Shown: positions 57,084 to 64,000 of the stretch, piece by piece
Position numbering within the stretch: position 1 is the stretch's first letter
Layout of the letters: each line of letters begins with the position of its first letter
Source: Gammaproteobacteria bacterium UBA5078
GTDB taxonomy: Bacteria; Pseudomonadota; Gammaproteobacteria; Pseudomonadales; Pseudohongiellaceae
Direction of reading: 5' to 3'
Length of the DNA stretch: 64,000 nt
NCBI GenBank assembly: GCA_002416505.1
Contig: DIAM01000020.1
Location: forward strand, 254,442-318,441
The notes under the pieces: generated by a model
What the model was told of the DNA's origin: nothing
Seen by the model: the letters and a program-made list of their open reading frames with translations, nothing else
The model's database searches: none
Made by a program: the position numbers and the translations under genes

Positions 57084-57757
57084 TGTCGCATCCAATACTG
57101 ACAAAAGACTATAGAGAGAACTTGCAAGGCGGGGTCATGATCTGCGGTATAAACTTCGGCTACTCAAAGGAGGACGAAGTGAAAGAGGCGCTGGGCGTGC
57201 AGCAGCCAATTGAATCACCGTCGTTCTTTTCTGATAGCACTGTCAACAGAACTGATTTTGCGCACGAAATTAGGAAATGGCTTAACCTTTGGGATATTGA
57301 TCTTGCGCAGGAACCCGGAGAAGAAGGTCCCCTTGAAAAATCATTCTTCCAAACTAACTGGGACAATAGCCAGACCCGCAGCACAGACAGTGATTTCAAA
57401 ATAAATACTAGTTACTTAGTGGAAAACTCAGCCGGCTTCCTATCGCTCCTTGAAGAAAGAAAGCCGAGATTAGTAATATTCGTGGGCGTACTTTTAATCG
57501 AAGCTCTTAATGACATTCGCATTAGAGAGCGGGTTGAGTCAATTCTGGGTGAACGTCCGGGCAACGCCCTATCGATTACCGGTGATGCACCTCCGGGAAA
57601 GCGAAAATTCAAGATAATGCTTCAAAAATTCCCTAAAGCGCAGATTATCTCACTCCCACACCCTCAGGCCAGGGGCTTAAGAGATGAGTACATGAAGTCG
57701 TTTCGGGATGTAGTTAAGCCACTCATACTGAAAGGCGATATACCTACCAGAGCCTAA
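57083..57757 (+). CDS. uracil-DNA-glycosylase-superfamily-like protein
   Basis: 224 residues. The strand-loop VMICGINFGYS (G22-I-N-F-G26) corresponds to the catalytic GINPG-type loop of the UDG fold, a central strand RLVIFVGVLL follows, and QIISLPHPQARG with H193 matches the second conserved motif (HPS-like). This suggests a base-excising or DNA-binding glycosylase fold, although the usual catalytic Asp/Asn is not certain. In phage defence such folds can excise modified bases; that is inference. The 3' end overlaps the convergent repeat protein by 14 bp. Confidence 0.5.
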   Translation: MSHPILTKDYRENLQGGVMICGINFGYSKEDEVKEALGVQQPIESPSFFSDSTVNRTDFAHEIRKWLNLWDIDLAQEPGEEGPLEKSFFQTNWDNSQTRSTDSDFKINTSYLVENSAGFLSLLEERKPRLVIFVGVLLIEALNDIRIRERVESILGERPGNALSITGDAPPGKRKFKIMLQKFPKAQIISLPHPQARGLRDEYMKSFRDVVKPLILKGDIPTRA

Positions 57758-58064
57758 TCGCCAACTGGCCAGCAATAACCAATATTGGTTCTCTGCCAAT
57801 TTCAAAAGTGGTTGCACTGGTGGGGCTGGTTTTTGGTTTTGCTTTCTGGCCATCAATAACCCACGTGTTGGCTGTGGTAGCCCCCACTTTTGGCTTCAAC
57901 TCTTTGCCATTCCAGACCCACGTGTTCGAAGTAGTAGCATGAAGCTTAGGTTTGATCTCTTTCCCATCGAATACCCAAGTATTGGCGGTTGTGGCGCCGC
58001 TTCTTGGCTTTAACTCTTTTCCATCACACTGCCATGCTCTAGGCAACTCAACTTTATTGGCCAT
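57744..58064 (-). CDS. 19-residue tandem-repeat protein
   Basis: 106 residues built from four tandem 19-residue repeats of consensus W-x-x-DGKELKPKxGATTANT (residues 11-29, 30-48, 49-67, 68-86), the last being degenerate, then a short hydrophobic tail. The Gly/Trp/Thr pattern predicts beta-hairpins, possibly a small propeller or stacked sheet. GGAGAG lies 5 nt before the ATG. Third gene of the minus-strand operon downstream of the nuclease-like gene. Function unknown. Confidence 0.6.
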   Translation of the reverse strand: MANKVELPRAWQCDGKELKPRSGATTANTWVFDGKEIKPKLHATTSNTWVWNGKELKPKVGATTANTWVIDGQKAKPKTSPTSATTFEIGREPILVIAGQLAIRLW

Positions 58065-58165
58065 CGATACTCTCCAAATAACATTGCTTATAATTATCTG
58101 CGTTGCAAAACATCTTGAGCTCTTTTATTTGTCCATAGGGGCACCGGAACTATGAGTATTGCCAA

Positions 58166-58567
58166 TTAAGTTATTTTGCTAATTGCAAATCTGTCCGCTA
58201 ACTCTATATAAGTATTGCCTTCTTGTTCCAATAGCGCGCCGCCAACAAATATATCTCTGTCATTGAAACTTTTTATTCTTCTGGGAGACTCGGTAGTATC
58301 GCTGGCAAGGCACATTATCATGTAGCAAGTCGCACCAGTTCTGATCGACTCTATATGTGCTACGCGCTCTTTATAGCCAAGGGCATCTCCGTCATCGGCG
58401 TATTTCTCATGATGAGCTACCATCATGTACCAACGTCCCTCTATTTTCTTTTTCCTGTCTTGCCAGACTCTTAGAACAATCGCCCCATCAGGGCGAATCG
58501 AACCCCAAGACCAGCGCTGATTGGCTAATGGAGCGCCAACCTTTCTAAAGAGATCTGTAAGGCTCAT
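58166..58567 (-). CDS. small WSWG-motif protein next to a nuclease
   Basis: 133 residues. It has NQRWSWGSIRPDG, VLRVWQDRKKK, MMVAHHEKYADD, GYKERVAHIESIRTG and RRIKSFN, a pattern I associate with small proteins found beside restriction-type nucleases, but I cannot name the family. A beta-rich fold similar to PUA/EVE-type readers is conceivable. It starts 12 bp after the NucS-like stop, so the two are co-expressed. Confidence 0.55.
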   Translation of the reverse strand: MSLTDLFRKVGAPLANQRWSWGSIRPDGAIVLRVWQDRKKKIEGRWYMMVAHHEKYADDGDALGYKERVAHIESIRTGATCYMIMCLASDTTESPRRIKSFNDRDIFVGGALLEQEGNTYIELADRFAISKIT

Positions 58568-58579
58568 TTAGACTTCTCG

Positions 58580-59620
58580 TTAATCCCATTCAACGTCAAC
58601 CTCCAACCCAAACGCATTCTGCAATGCCTCAACTACCTCTTGAGTTCCACTGCCCCATTGGTTCGAAAGAACATAAGTATTTCCAGCCGAGTAAAATATC
58701 TGTTCATTCCCAAGGTGATACTTATTAGCCTTAAATTCTACGCCCCTCTCTGCTTTCTTCTTTGTCATTACCTCAATTACAGATTTGCCATCTAACTTCC
58801 CTGATAAAACTATCCACTTCGACCCAGGCATCAAAGCTCTCATTGCCTCCACTTCGGCTCCTCGATCAAATGCAGCTTTCACAACCAAGTAGGCAATCAT
58901 TCTTTTAGTGACAGATTCGTAATGCTGGCCTTCTATTACAATATCTCTTTTCCTTGTGTCTCTATTTGAGACTTTCTCTATCTTTTGCTGCGCCCTTTTT
59001 GCTCTAACACCGACTTGAAATCGCTCTGCTTCGGGGAGGGGGATTATCTGCTCCACATTCACCAGAATTTCCCCATTACTACGGTACGGCTTCATTCGGA
59101 TACATCGTATATCCAAGCCTTTTTCATTTAGCCACAACACAGATGTGGTTAATTCTATGGAAAACTCGCCTGAGGCTAAGACAATGCGAACATCGTTTCC
59201 GAAGTCATCTTCGCTTGCCTCTTCCCATCCTAGGAACGCCAACAACTCTTCCTCGGCTTGCGCCTGACTCTCTGTGGATGCGTAATCAGCATAGATATCG
59301 ATTGCATCTTTGAACGTCAATGTGGAGATCATAGAAGCGTAACGAAGTGCCTGTAACTCCATATTGCCGCCGTCTTGTGTTCTTTTGAGCTCGATGACGA
59401 CTAGATTAGCGTCTTTGTCTATCGCCAAGAGATCTATGCGCCGCTGACTGTTTGTCCACCTCCCAAACTCCTCCGCTATAACCTTTGTACCCGGAGCGAT
59501 GACGTCGATGCAGTTTTTCAATAGCCGTTGCAGATCATAGCGCTCATTTATGCGCTCACTGGAGAAAGTTGTCTCTTCCAGTATTTCAAAGTCTTTCTCG
59601 CCGAACTTGTAAATTGCCAT
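58580..59620 (-). CDS. NucS/DUF91-like PD-(D/E)xK nuclease
   Basis: 346 residues. The nuclease core shows RRIDLLAIDKDANLVVIELKR (D63, E77, K79), the D-Xn-ExK signature of DUF91/NucS-type enzymes, with GxxV-E50/E51 and a Q-alignment helix (ELQALRYASMIS) after it. The C-terminal ~120 residues (YHLGNEQIFYS, NTYVLSNQWG) form a separate domain of unknown role. Relatives act on mismatched or foreign DNA. It is the first gene of the minus-strand operon inside the direct-repeat module. Confidence 0.75.
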   Translation of the reverse strand: MAIYKFGEKDFEILEETTFSSERINERYDLQRLLKNCIDVIAPGTKVIAEEFGRWTNSQRRIDLLAIDKDANLVVIELKRTQDGGNMELQALRYASMISTLTFKDAIDIYADYASTESQAQAEEELLAFLGWEEASEDDFGNDVRIVLASGEFSIELTTSVLWLNEKGLDIRCIRMKPYRSNGEILVNVEQIIPLPEAERFQVGVRAKRAQQKIEKVSNRDTRKRDIVIEGQHYESVTKRMIAYLVVKAAFDRGAEVEAMRALMPGSKWIVLSGKLDGKSVIEVMTKKKAERGVEFKANKYHLGNEQIFYSAGNTYVLSNQWGSGTQEVVEALQNAFGLEVDVEWD

Positions 59621-59837
59621 AATCCTGAATATTCCTTTCCCACAAAATCGAAGGGCCTCCCATAATCATAAGATTTGAGCCTTATGTCCAACTATTTACG
59701 CGCCACAAACGACTCAATTAGCATGCTGAGCAATACCTCTAGATATAACCTTTTGGCTGTTCAGACTCAGCCTTTCTCGCTCAGCACCGGGAAATGGGAA
59801 CCAATTGAACAGCTTTGAAATCGAGGGGAATTATTAG

Positions 59838-60182
59838 ATGTTAGAACGCATGTTGTTTCGCCTGTACCTACCGTCAGTGCTAGTCCTAATTGGGGGATGG
59901 ATCCTTAGTTATCTATTTATCACCACAATCCCTAGCACTTTTGCTGAAAGCAAGATGCTTTCCGCGTTGGCCACCAAAGCTTCCTTAGCCGGAGGCAATA
60001 TTCTTTGGATTACCTATGCTGCTGTCGCACTTATGGCTCTTTATAGCACCTACAGGTTCTGGAGCTGGTCAAATGGCAATGAGTGTTGTTGCAAGAAGTG
60101 TGGGGGGGTGGTCAGCGAGCGAAATGGTAGGTATGGGCCATATCTGAAGTGCCTCGCTTGTAGCAAAACCACAGACTTCTAG
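59838..60182 (+). CDS. two-TM protein with C-terminal zinc ribbon
   Basis: 114 residues; GAGGGG lies about 10 nt before the ATG. Two membrane segments (about residues 10-30 and 52-72) and a cytoplasmic C-terminus with a CKKC...CLAC zinc ribbon resembling the topoisomerase C4 finger (RNGRYGPYLKC). It could tether nucleic acid or a partner to the membrane. It lies between the NucS-like gene (divergent) and the right-hand direct repeat. Confidence 0.6.
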   Translation: MLERMLFRLYLPSVLVLIGGWILSYLFITTIPSTFAESKMLSALATKASLAGGNILWITYAAVALMALYSTYRFWSWSNGNECCCKKCGGVVSERNGRYGPYLKCLACSKTTDF

Positions 60183-60257
60183 CCACTGCAGCCTAAACTT
60201 AGCCACTTTTCGAAATAGAGGGAGCCCCTCTCACCAAAAAGTATCAGCGTCACCCGT

Positions 60258-60335
60258 CGCCTCGACGCAACCGACGCCGGCCCAGAAGACATGAGGCACA
60301 TGGGGTGGCGCCCGGTCGTCAAGTGCGTCGGGTGG
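60258..60335 (+). repeat. 78-bp direct repeat, right copy
   Basis: Same orientation as 56225-56302, five mismatches. It starts about 75 bp after the zinc-ribbon gene and ends about 150 bp before the next gene. In the 306-bp gap 60183-60488 no other feature is seen. The internal dyad is preserved despite the changes. Confidence 0.85.
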
Positions 60336-60488
60336 TGTGCGGGAGCTATTCATGAACCTATCGGTGGTAGAGCCAGAAAGTGTATTGGAGGATTTCGGCT
60401 GGGAGTCGATGACGTTTATACATATTTGATTGAGTCATGCTCCGGATTCAGGCAGATTGGGAGTAACTTGTCAGTACCGAGGAGAGTC

Positions 60489-61643
60489 ATGTTGTTTGGA
60501 TTTCTAAACGATAAAAAGGGAAAGCTTTACCGTCAGTTTAAGAAGCTTGATCCCCAAAAATTAATAAAAGAGCTTGATGTTGAGCGCTGGGATCCCAAGC
60601 AAATTGTTTTCATTACATACAAACTAGCTCTCTATGGAGGGCTGCACATACAGAATACGCTCCGAGAAAAGAAGACCATTACATATGCCAATCAAGACAG
60701 GATATTCATAGAGGGTACTGCATATACGTGGGCCAATATTAACTCCATGCTTTCTACAAGAATGCGGTCCGCTCTCAGCGACGAAAAAACAATTTTGCAG
60801 GGTGTCTTGGTAGGCGGTGGCGTGTTGGCTGAAATGCTATCTAAGCACTCAGGCTTGTCAGTTGGCAGTGATTTTTACAAACCTTATCAAAAGGAGAGCG
60901 CAGTAGAGGCTTTTTCTGATCGGCTTTTAAGGATACCTAAGAGTAAAGATAAGGATCCGTTAAAAGACCGGACTCTAGTTGCCGTGGCCTCCCAAATATT
61001 CACCGATACCATCCAAAAAGGAATTCTTGGATCGGTAGAGGCAATGATCCAAATGTATTTGAAAAGAGGCGGAAGAAAAAATGTTCCGCCGATGCGAGTT
61101 AAAAATGGGTCAGGAATTAGCTCAGAACAGCTGTTCACACTGTGTATTCGCCATGCGAAAATGCTTCACCTCAAGGTGGCTGAATTCGATCCCCCATTAC
61201 CAAATGTTGAAGGATTCTTAAGCGATATGATCAATGACTTGGAGAAGGACATTAGCAGGCAATGTCTTCTCCATTGTTACGCGTTGATCACTCACTGCAT
61301 GCTAAAGAAAAATGGGCAATACTTGGGAACCAAGCTTGATTCTGAGTTTGGCACTTCAATCATGTCCAATCTTGTCGAGCTAGACATGAACAGCTTTAAC
61401 CTGCCAGGAGCTACACAAAAGGATAGAAACAGCGCAATCTCTAGGCAAAAACAACAAATGAAGGAGGCTGTTGAGCTTGCAATTCATATGCTCAGCAATG
61501 AAAAATATGAAGGAGTATCGGTGTTCGAAGCTGGAGTAAAGTTGTTCTGTTCAAGATTAAATAAATCCAAGCCGGAACATCTGCAAGCAATTGAACGCAT
61601 TTCACAGAGCATAGTAGCCGAAACCGATAAAGTCGTAAGTTAA
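60489..61643 (+). CDS. unknown 384-residue helical protein
   Basis: I start at the ATG at 60489, preceded by GAGGAG; the longer open frame would run back through the direct repeat. Mostly helical. A small Gly-rich stretch (QGVLVGGGVLAEMLSKHSG, residues ~102-120) is the only striking feature; no catalytic motif seen. The gene is AT-rich compared with the core. It is the first gene to the right of the direct repeat. Confidence 0.55.
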   Translation: MLFGFLNDKKGKLYRQFKKLDPQKLIKELDVERWDPKQIVFITYKLALYGGLHIQNTLREKKTITYANQDRIFIEGTAYTWANINSMLSTRMRSALSDEKTILQGVLVGGGVLAEMLSKHSGLSVGSDFYKPYQKESAVEAFSDRLLRIPKSKDKDPLKDRTLVAVASQIFTDTIQKGILGSVEAMIQMYLKRGGRKNVPPMRVKNGSGISSEQLFTLCIRHAKMLHLKVAEFDPPLPNVEGFLSDMINDLEKDISRQCLLHCYALITHCMLKKNGQYLGTKLDSEFGTSIMSNLVELDMNSFNLPGATQKDRNSAISRQKQQMKEAVELAIHMLSNEKYEGVSVFEAGVKLFCSRLNKSKPEHLQAIERISQSIVAETDKVVS

Positions 61644-62005
61644 GATGCCTAAAATATTCTTACAACCGGACAAAATCATGCTGTCACCGCTGAAGAAAAG
61701 CGTTAGCGCGCATGGGGCACAATCGAAGTGATATCTAATAAGGAAATCTTTCTTTCGGTTGTACGTGAGCCGCCCCAGAAAATGAAGTGTTTGTTGGAAG
61801 GATTACCGGTATTTCTAGATATAAATAATGATCTTTGGGGAATTTAAAAATGGCCTCTGCAACGGTGAGAGAACTTATTCATCTTCAAGCGGATGGGTTT
61901 CAAATGGAGGATTACCCTATCTGCTTGGAACAAGGTTATGCGCATTAATAGATGCAAACTATTTATGGAATTAGTCAAAATCTGCTACTGGTTTATAGTG
62001 GGAAT
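61644..62005. other. gap with two tiny open frames, no secure gene
   Basis: A 39-codon frame (GTG 61728 to TAA 61847; IFLSVVREPPQKMKCLLEGLP...) is followed 2 bp later by a 32-codon frame (ATG 61850 to TAA 61948; VRELIHLQADGFQMEDYPI). Both read like protein but are very short and have poor ribosome-binding sites. They may be remnants of a decayed gene. Confidence 0.3.
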
Positions 62006-62395
62006 TCATTTGAATCCTTTTGGTTTTAGTTTTGAATCTACTTTATGATATGGAGAAATAAACAACATACAGATTCTTCTACCATCGGGATGAAAAATTG
62101 AATACCCATCTATAGGATACTTCACATATTCCGAGCCATAAGAACCGGTCCGTTCGAATTTTACTTTCATATTATCTGCAAAGCGGAGGTTTTCTAGGTA
62201 TTTATAGGCAGCGGGGATAGAGCTTACGGGTATAGGGTTATTCAAATCTAATCCGAACTCTCCGATTGTGCCTGGAATTTGATCAGTGTCACACCCAATG
62301 CCATACATATTCCCCTTCGAAAGCATTGAAAGAAGATCTTCAATATCATTCTCTTCTTGGCGTTTCTTTCCTTTCAAAAAATCCAAAATACCCAT
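62006..62395 (-). CDS. unknown 129-residue protein
   Basis: It starts MGILDFLKGKKRQEENDIEDLL, an amphipathic helix often seen on small cytoplasmic accessory proteins. The body is beta-rich (YGIGCDTDQIPG, GSYGSEYVKYPIDGYSIFHPDGRRI). It resembles small immunity-type proteins in size and style, but I recognise no family and no toxin gene is adjacent. Stand-alone on the minus strand. Confidence 0.5.
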   Translation of the reverse strand: MGILDFLKGKKRQEENDIEDLLSMLSKGNMYGIGCDTDQIPGTIGEFGLDLNNPIPVSSIPAAYKYLENLRFADNMKVKFERTGSYGSEYVKYPIDGYSIFHPDGRRICMLFISPYHKVDSKLKPKGFK

Positions 62396-62703
62396 ATAAA
62401 CCCTTCAAAAGATATTGCTCATGGGGTTTCGTGTGGCAAGCCCCTAGTTTTCTAGACTCTCTGTAGTTTACGGCAATACTATTTACTGGAATCTCTTTAC
62501 GGTCATGGTTCTAATGCAAGGGAACGGTCATAGGCTTCCCTCGCACAATATCCCTATGAGTGAATGGGGAGCGGCGCCGCACTTCGATAAAACCAAAAAT
62601 AACTATCAATTACATTGGGGTTTTATCTCCCCCAGATCCAGACGTGTGAATTTCCTTGTATCAGCTAGCTAATTTCAACTTAACAACACCTATTTAAATC
62701 AAC
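62396..62703. other. intergenic region, no gene seen
   Basis: Between two minus-strand genes. It contains a hairpin (AAGGGAA near 62518 with TTCCCT near 62538) and a GGGGTTTTATCTCCCCC dyad near 62618-62635 that could terminate the upstream Hsp70-like gene, plus the promoter for the 129-residue gene. Confidence 0.4.
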
Positions 62704-64000
62704 CTAAACGATACCTGTATAAAGCCGTATATCTTCTTCTGCTCTTTCAGTGTCAGGAACAAGCATCCACAATTGGCCGTTTACTTCGCGGAGATCGTCC
62801 CAATTCTTAGTAACAATCAATCGACGTCCATGATCGATTAACTGCTTGGCCTGTGCTTGATCATTCATAGTAGGCCTCAACCCTTCTAAATGCTGGAACA
62901 TGCTTAATAGAAATTCTGGTTGCCTGGCGAGAATCTGGAACTTCAAACTCTGCAATTCGCTAGCGGCCGCATCAATACGTTCAGAATTAGTTGAGTGTAC
63001 GATTAATTCCTCACGAGCCATAATCTCTTGCAAATGATGGCGTTCACGGTCATTACCAGCCTCCTGAACCAAAGCAGCTGTCTCTGATTTTACTTGGAAG
63101 TATGCGGCTCGAGAAGCATCGATTCTCTTAGAGGAAGTAAGTTCAAATAGTTCCTGAGCAATCTTTCTCTTCTTGTCCTCCAGCTTAAAACGATCATCTG
63201 TAACATCATCAACGGACAATGAGGCACTATCAAGTATCAGAGAATTCAGACTTTCATTGAGCTTCTCTAACTTTCCTGCACCTTCAAAGTTTTCATTACC
63301 TTGAGCTTCTTCAATTTCTCTTTGGATCTTAGTTTCGAGTTGCAGCACTTCGGTGGCTAACAACCTAGTGTCGACCTGCCGGGCCGTGCCTTTAAATACT
63401 TGCGAAAACTCTTGACCAGTTCCGTTTAGATATGCCGATACAGTCAAGTCTCGAGATTCAGACATCTCAAATGTTAGATCTACCTCAGTTCCTCGCAATA
63501 GATCTCGACTAATTTGTTCACCTGTCACTGCGAGAATTCCGATCGGCTTGTTGGTTGATGAATGCTTCTCGCCTGGCCCTTCGACTACCATTATCGTGAT
63601 ACCGTCCGGAGAGCCTTTTACAATGGTTCTAGCGATTTCAACTGTTCGTTTACCGATAGTTGGAAGTACACAGTTTTTAGCAAACACTAAATCTAGGCGG
63701 GTATCCTTCGTAGACAAATCGTCTTTTACCAAACATATATCCTCTGGCAGCATTTGTCCCGCAACGCTGTAACGACCCTGCGCGATTTGTATGGAATCGA
63801 AACCAACATCTTTGACATCATTTTTCTCATCTAATATCCGGAAAGTAAAGAGGTTGAAAGCACCTTCACGCAACGGCAGGTCTTCAGCGATTCTTTGTGA
63901 TAACGGCTTTAATCCACTATCAAAAGATCCATCGTCACTTGTGATACGGTAAAAAAGTCCAGCAGTTTCCCCATCTATCTTGGCAGTAAATGTTTCTTCG
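62704..64000 (-). CDS. C-terminal part of an Hsp70-like protein (runs off the window)
   Basis: The frame stays open to the right edge, so the N-terminal ATPase is outside. The visible 432 residues include a DnaK-like substrate-binding beta-domain: PIGILAVTGEQISRDLLRGTEVDLTFEMSESRDLTVSAYL is split by family features such as G-x-E-x-D-x-x-F and the L-T-V-S-A strand. A long helical, coiled-coil-like tail (about 240 residues) follows, longer than the DnaK lid. Hsp70-like proteins with such tails occur in accessory islands. A TTG at 63873 is not the true start. Confidence 0.65.
   Translation of the reverse strand, partial: EETFTAKIDGETAGLFYRITSDDGSFDSGLKPLSQRIAEDLPLREGAFNLFTFRILDEKNDVKDVGFDSIQIAQGRYSVAGQMLPEDICLVKDDLSTKDTRLDLVFAKNCVLPTIGKRTVEIARTIVKGSPDGITIMVVEGPGEKHSSTNKPIGILAVTGEQISRDLLRGTEVDLTFEMSESRDLTVSAYLNGTGQEFSQVFKGTARQVDTRLLATEVLQLETKIQREIEEAQGNENFEGAGKLEKLNESLNSLILDSASLSVDDVTDDRFKLEDKKRKIAQELFELTSSKRIDASRAAYFQVKSETAALVQEAGNDRERHHLQEIMAREELIVHSTNSERIDAAASELQSLKFQILARQPEFLLSMFQHLEGLRPTMNDQAQAKQLIDHGRRLIVTKNWDDLREVNGQLWMLVPDTERAEEDIRLYTGIV

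Noticed and set aside
60291..60488. N-terminal extension of the 384-residue protein
   Set aside because: It would be translated from inside the 78-bp direct repeat and adds a Cys/Gly-rich segment with no protein character; a strong GAGGAG supports the ATG at 60489.
36865..64000. CRISPR arrays
   Set aside because: I looked for regularly spaced short repeats through the accessory region and saw none; the repeats present are pairs (78-bp direct, GGTGG-rich inverted, 13-bp AT-rich).

Overview
The window looks like a chromosome segment of a marine-type gammaproteobacterium. I infer this from the gene order amgK-murU / lptD-surA-pdxA-rsmA-apaG-apaH and the block tsaD / rpsU-yqeY-dnaG-rpoD. An affiliation near Cellvibrionales/Halieaceae is a guess from protein style and the intergenic repeats; no search was run.

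Layout. (1) 1-599 is gene-free and repeat-rich, with a perfect 50-bp inverted repeat. (2) 600-21030 is core housekeeping: cell-wall recycling (murU, amgK), outer-membrane biogenesis (lptD, surA), pyridoxal phosphate (pdxA), rRNA methylation (rsmA), apaG/apaH, tRNA maturation (cca, tsaD), folate enzymes (folM-like, folK, folB), a CPA2 antiporter, a sirtuin, and the rpsU-yqeY-dnaG-rpoD macromolecular-synthesis block. (3) 21118-36670 is a chromosomal metabolic and envelope region: secreted M20 and M42 peptidases, a DUF5916 outer-membrane protein, a Tat-exported molybdenum hydroxylase pair (iorB/iorA type), a second Kef-type antiporter, a periplasmic metallo-beta-lactamase-fold enzyme, alanine dehydrogenase and a YHYH lipoprotein. 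(4) A tRNA gene with anticodon CAT at 36788-36864 marks the switch to an accessory region that fills the rest of the window.

The accessory region carries several layers of mobility and defence. 37-46 kb holds DUF2971, a type I restriction-modification set (hsdR-hsdM-hsdS) and a GmrSD-like DUF262/DUF1524 protein with a C-terminal RAMA-like domain. 46-47.6 kb holds small, separately terminated genes including an ArdB/KlcA-type antirestriction protein. 47.8-49.95 kb holds two proteins with HEPN-type Rx4H motifs and a DUF6988-like protein; two sequences that look like integron attC sites bracket one HEPN gene. 50-55.6 kb holds a replication and integration module: a primase-helicase, a divergent unknown gene, a tyrosine integrase with a small co-transcribed gene, and two similar GGTGG-rich inverted-repeat structures either side of the primase and its divergent neighbour. 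56.2-60.3 kb is a module bounded by 78-bp direct repeats (about 94% identical). It contains two convergent three-gene operons: a regulator-like protein, an unknown protein and a uracil-DNA-glycosylase-like protein on +, and a NucS/DUF91-like nuclease, a small WSWG-motif protein and a 19-residue-repeat protein on -. The window ends with unknown genes and the C-terminal part of an Hsp70-like protein running off the end.

The best candidate for an undescribed system is the 56.2-60.3 kb direct-repeat-bounded module, followed by the HEPN/attC segment and the primase module with its paired repeats. All functional statements come from motifs read by eye; family names are from memory and would need profile searches.
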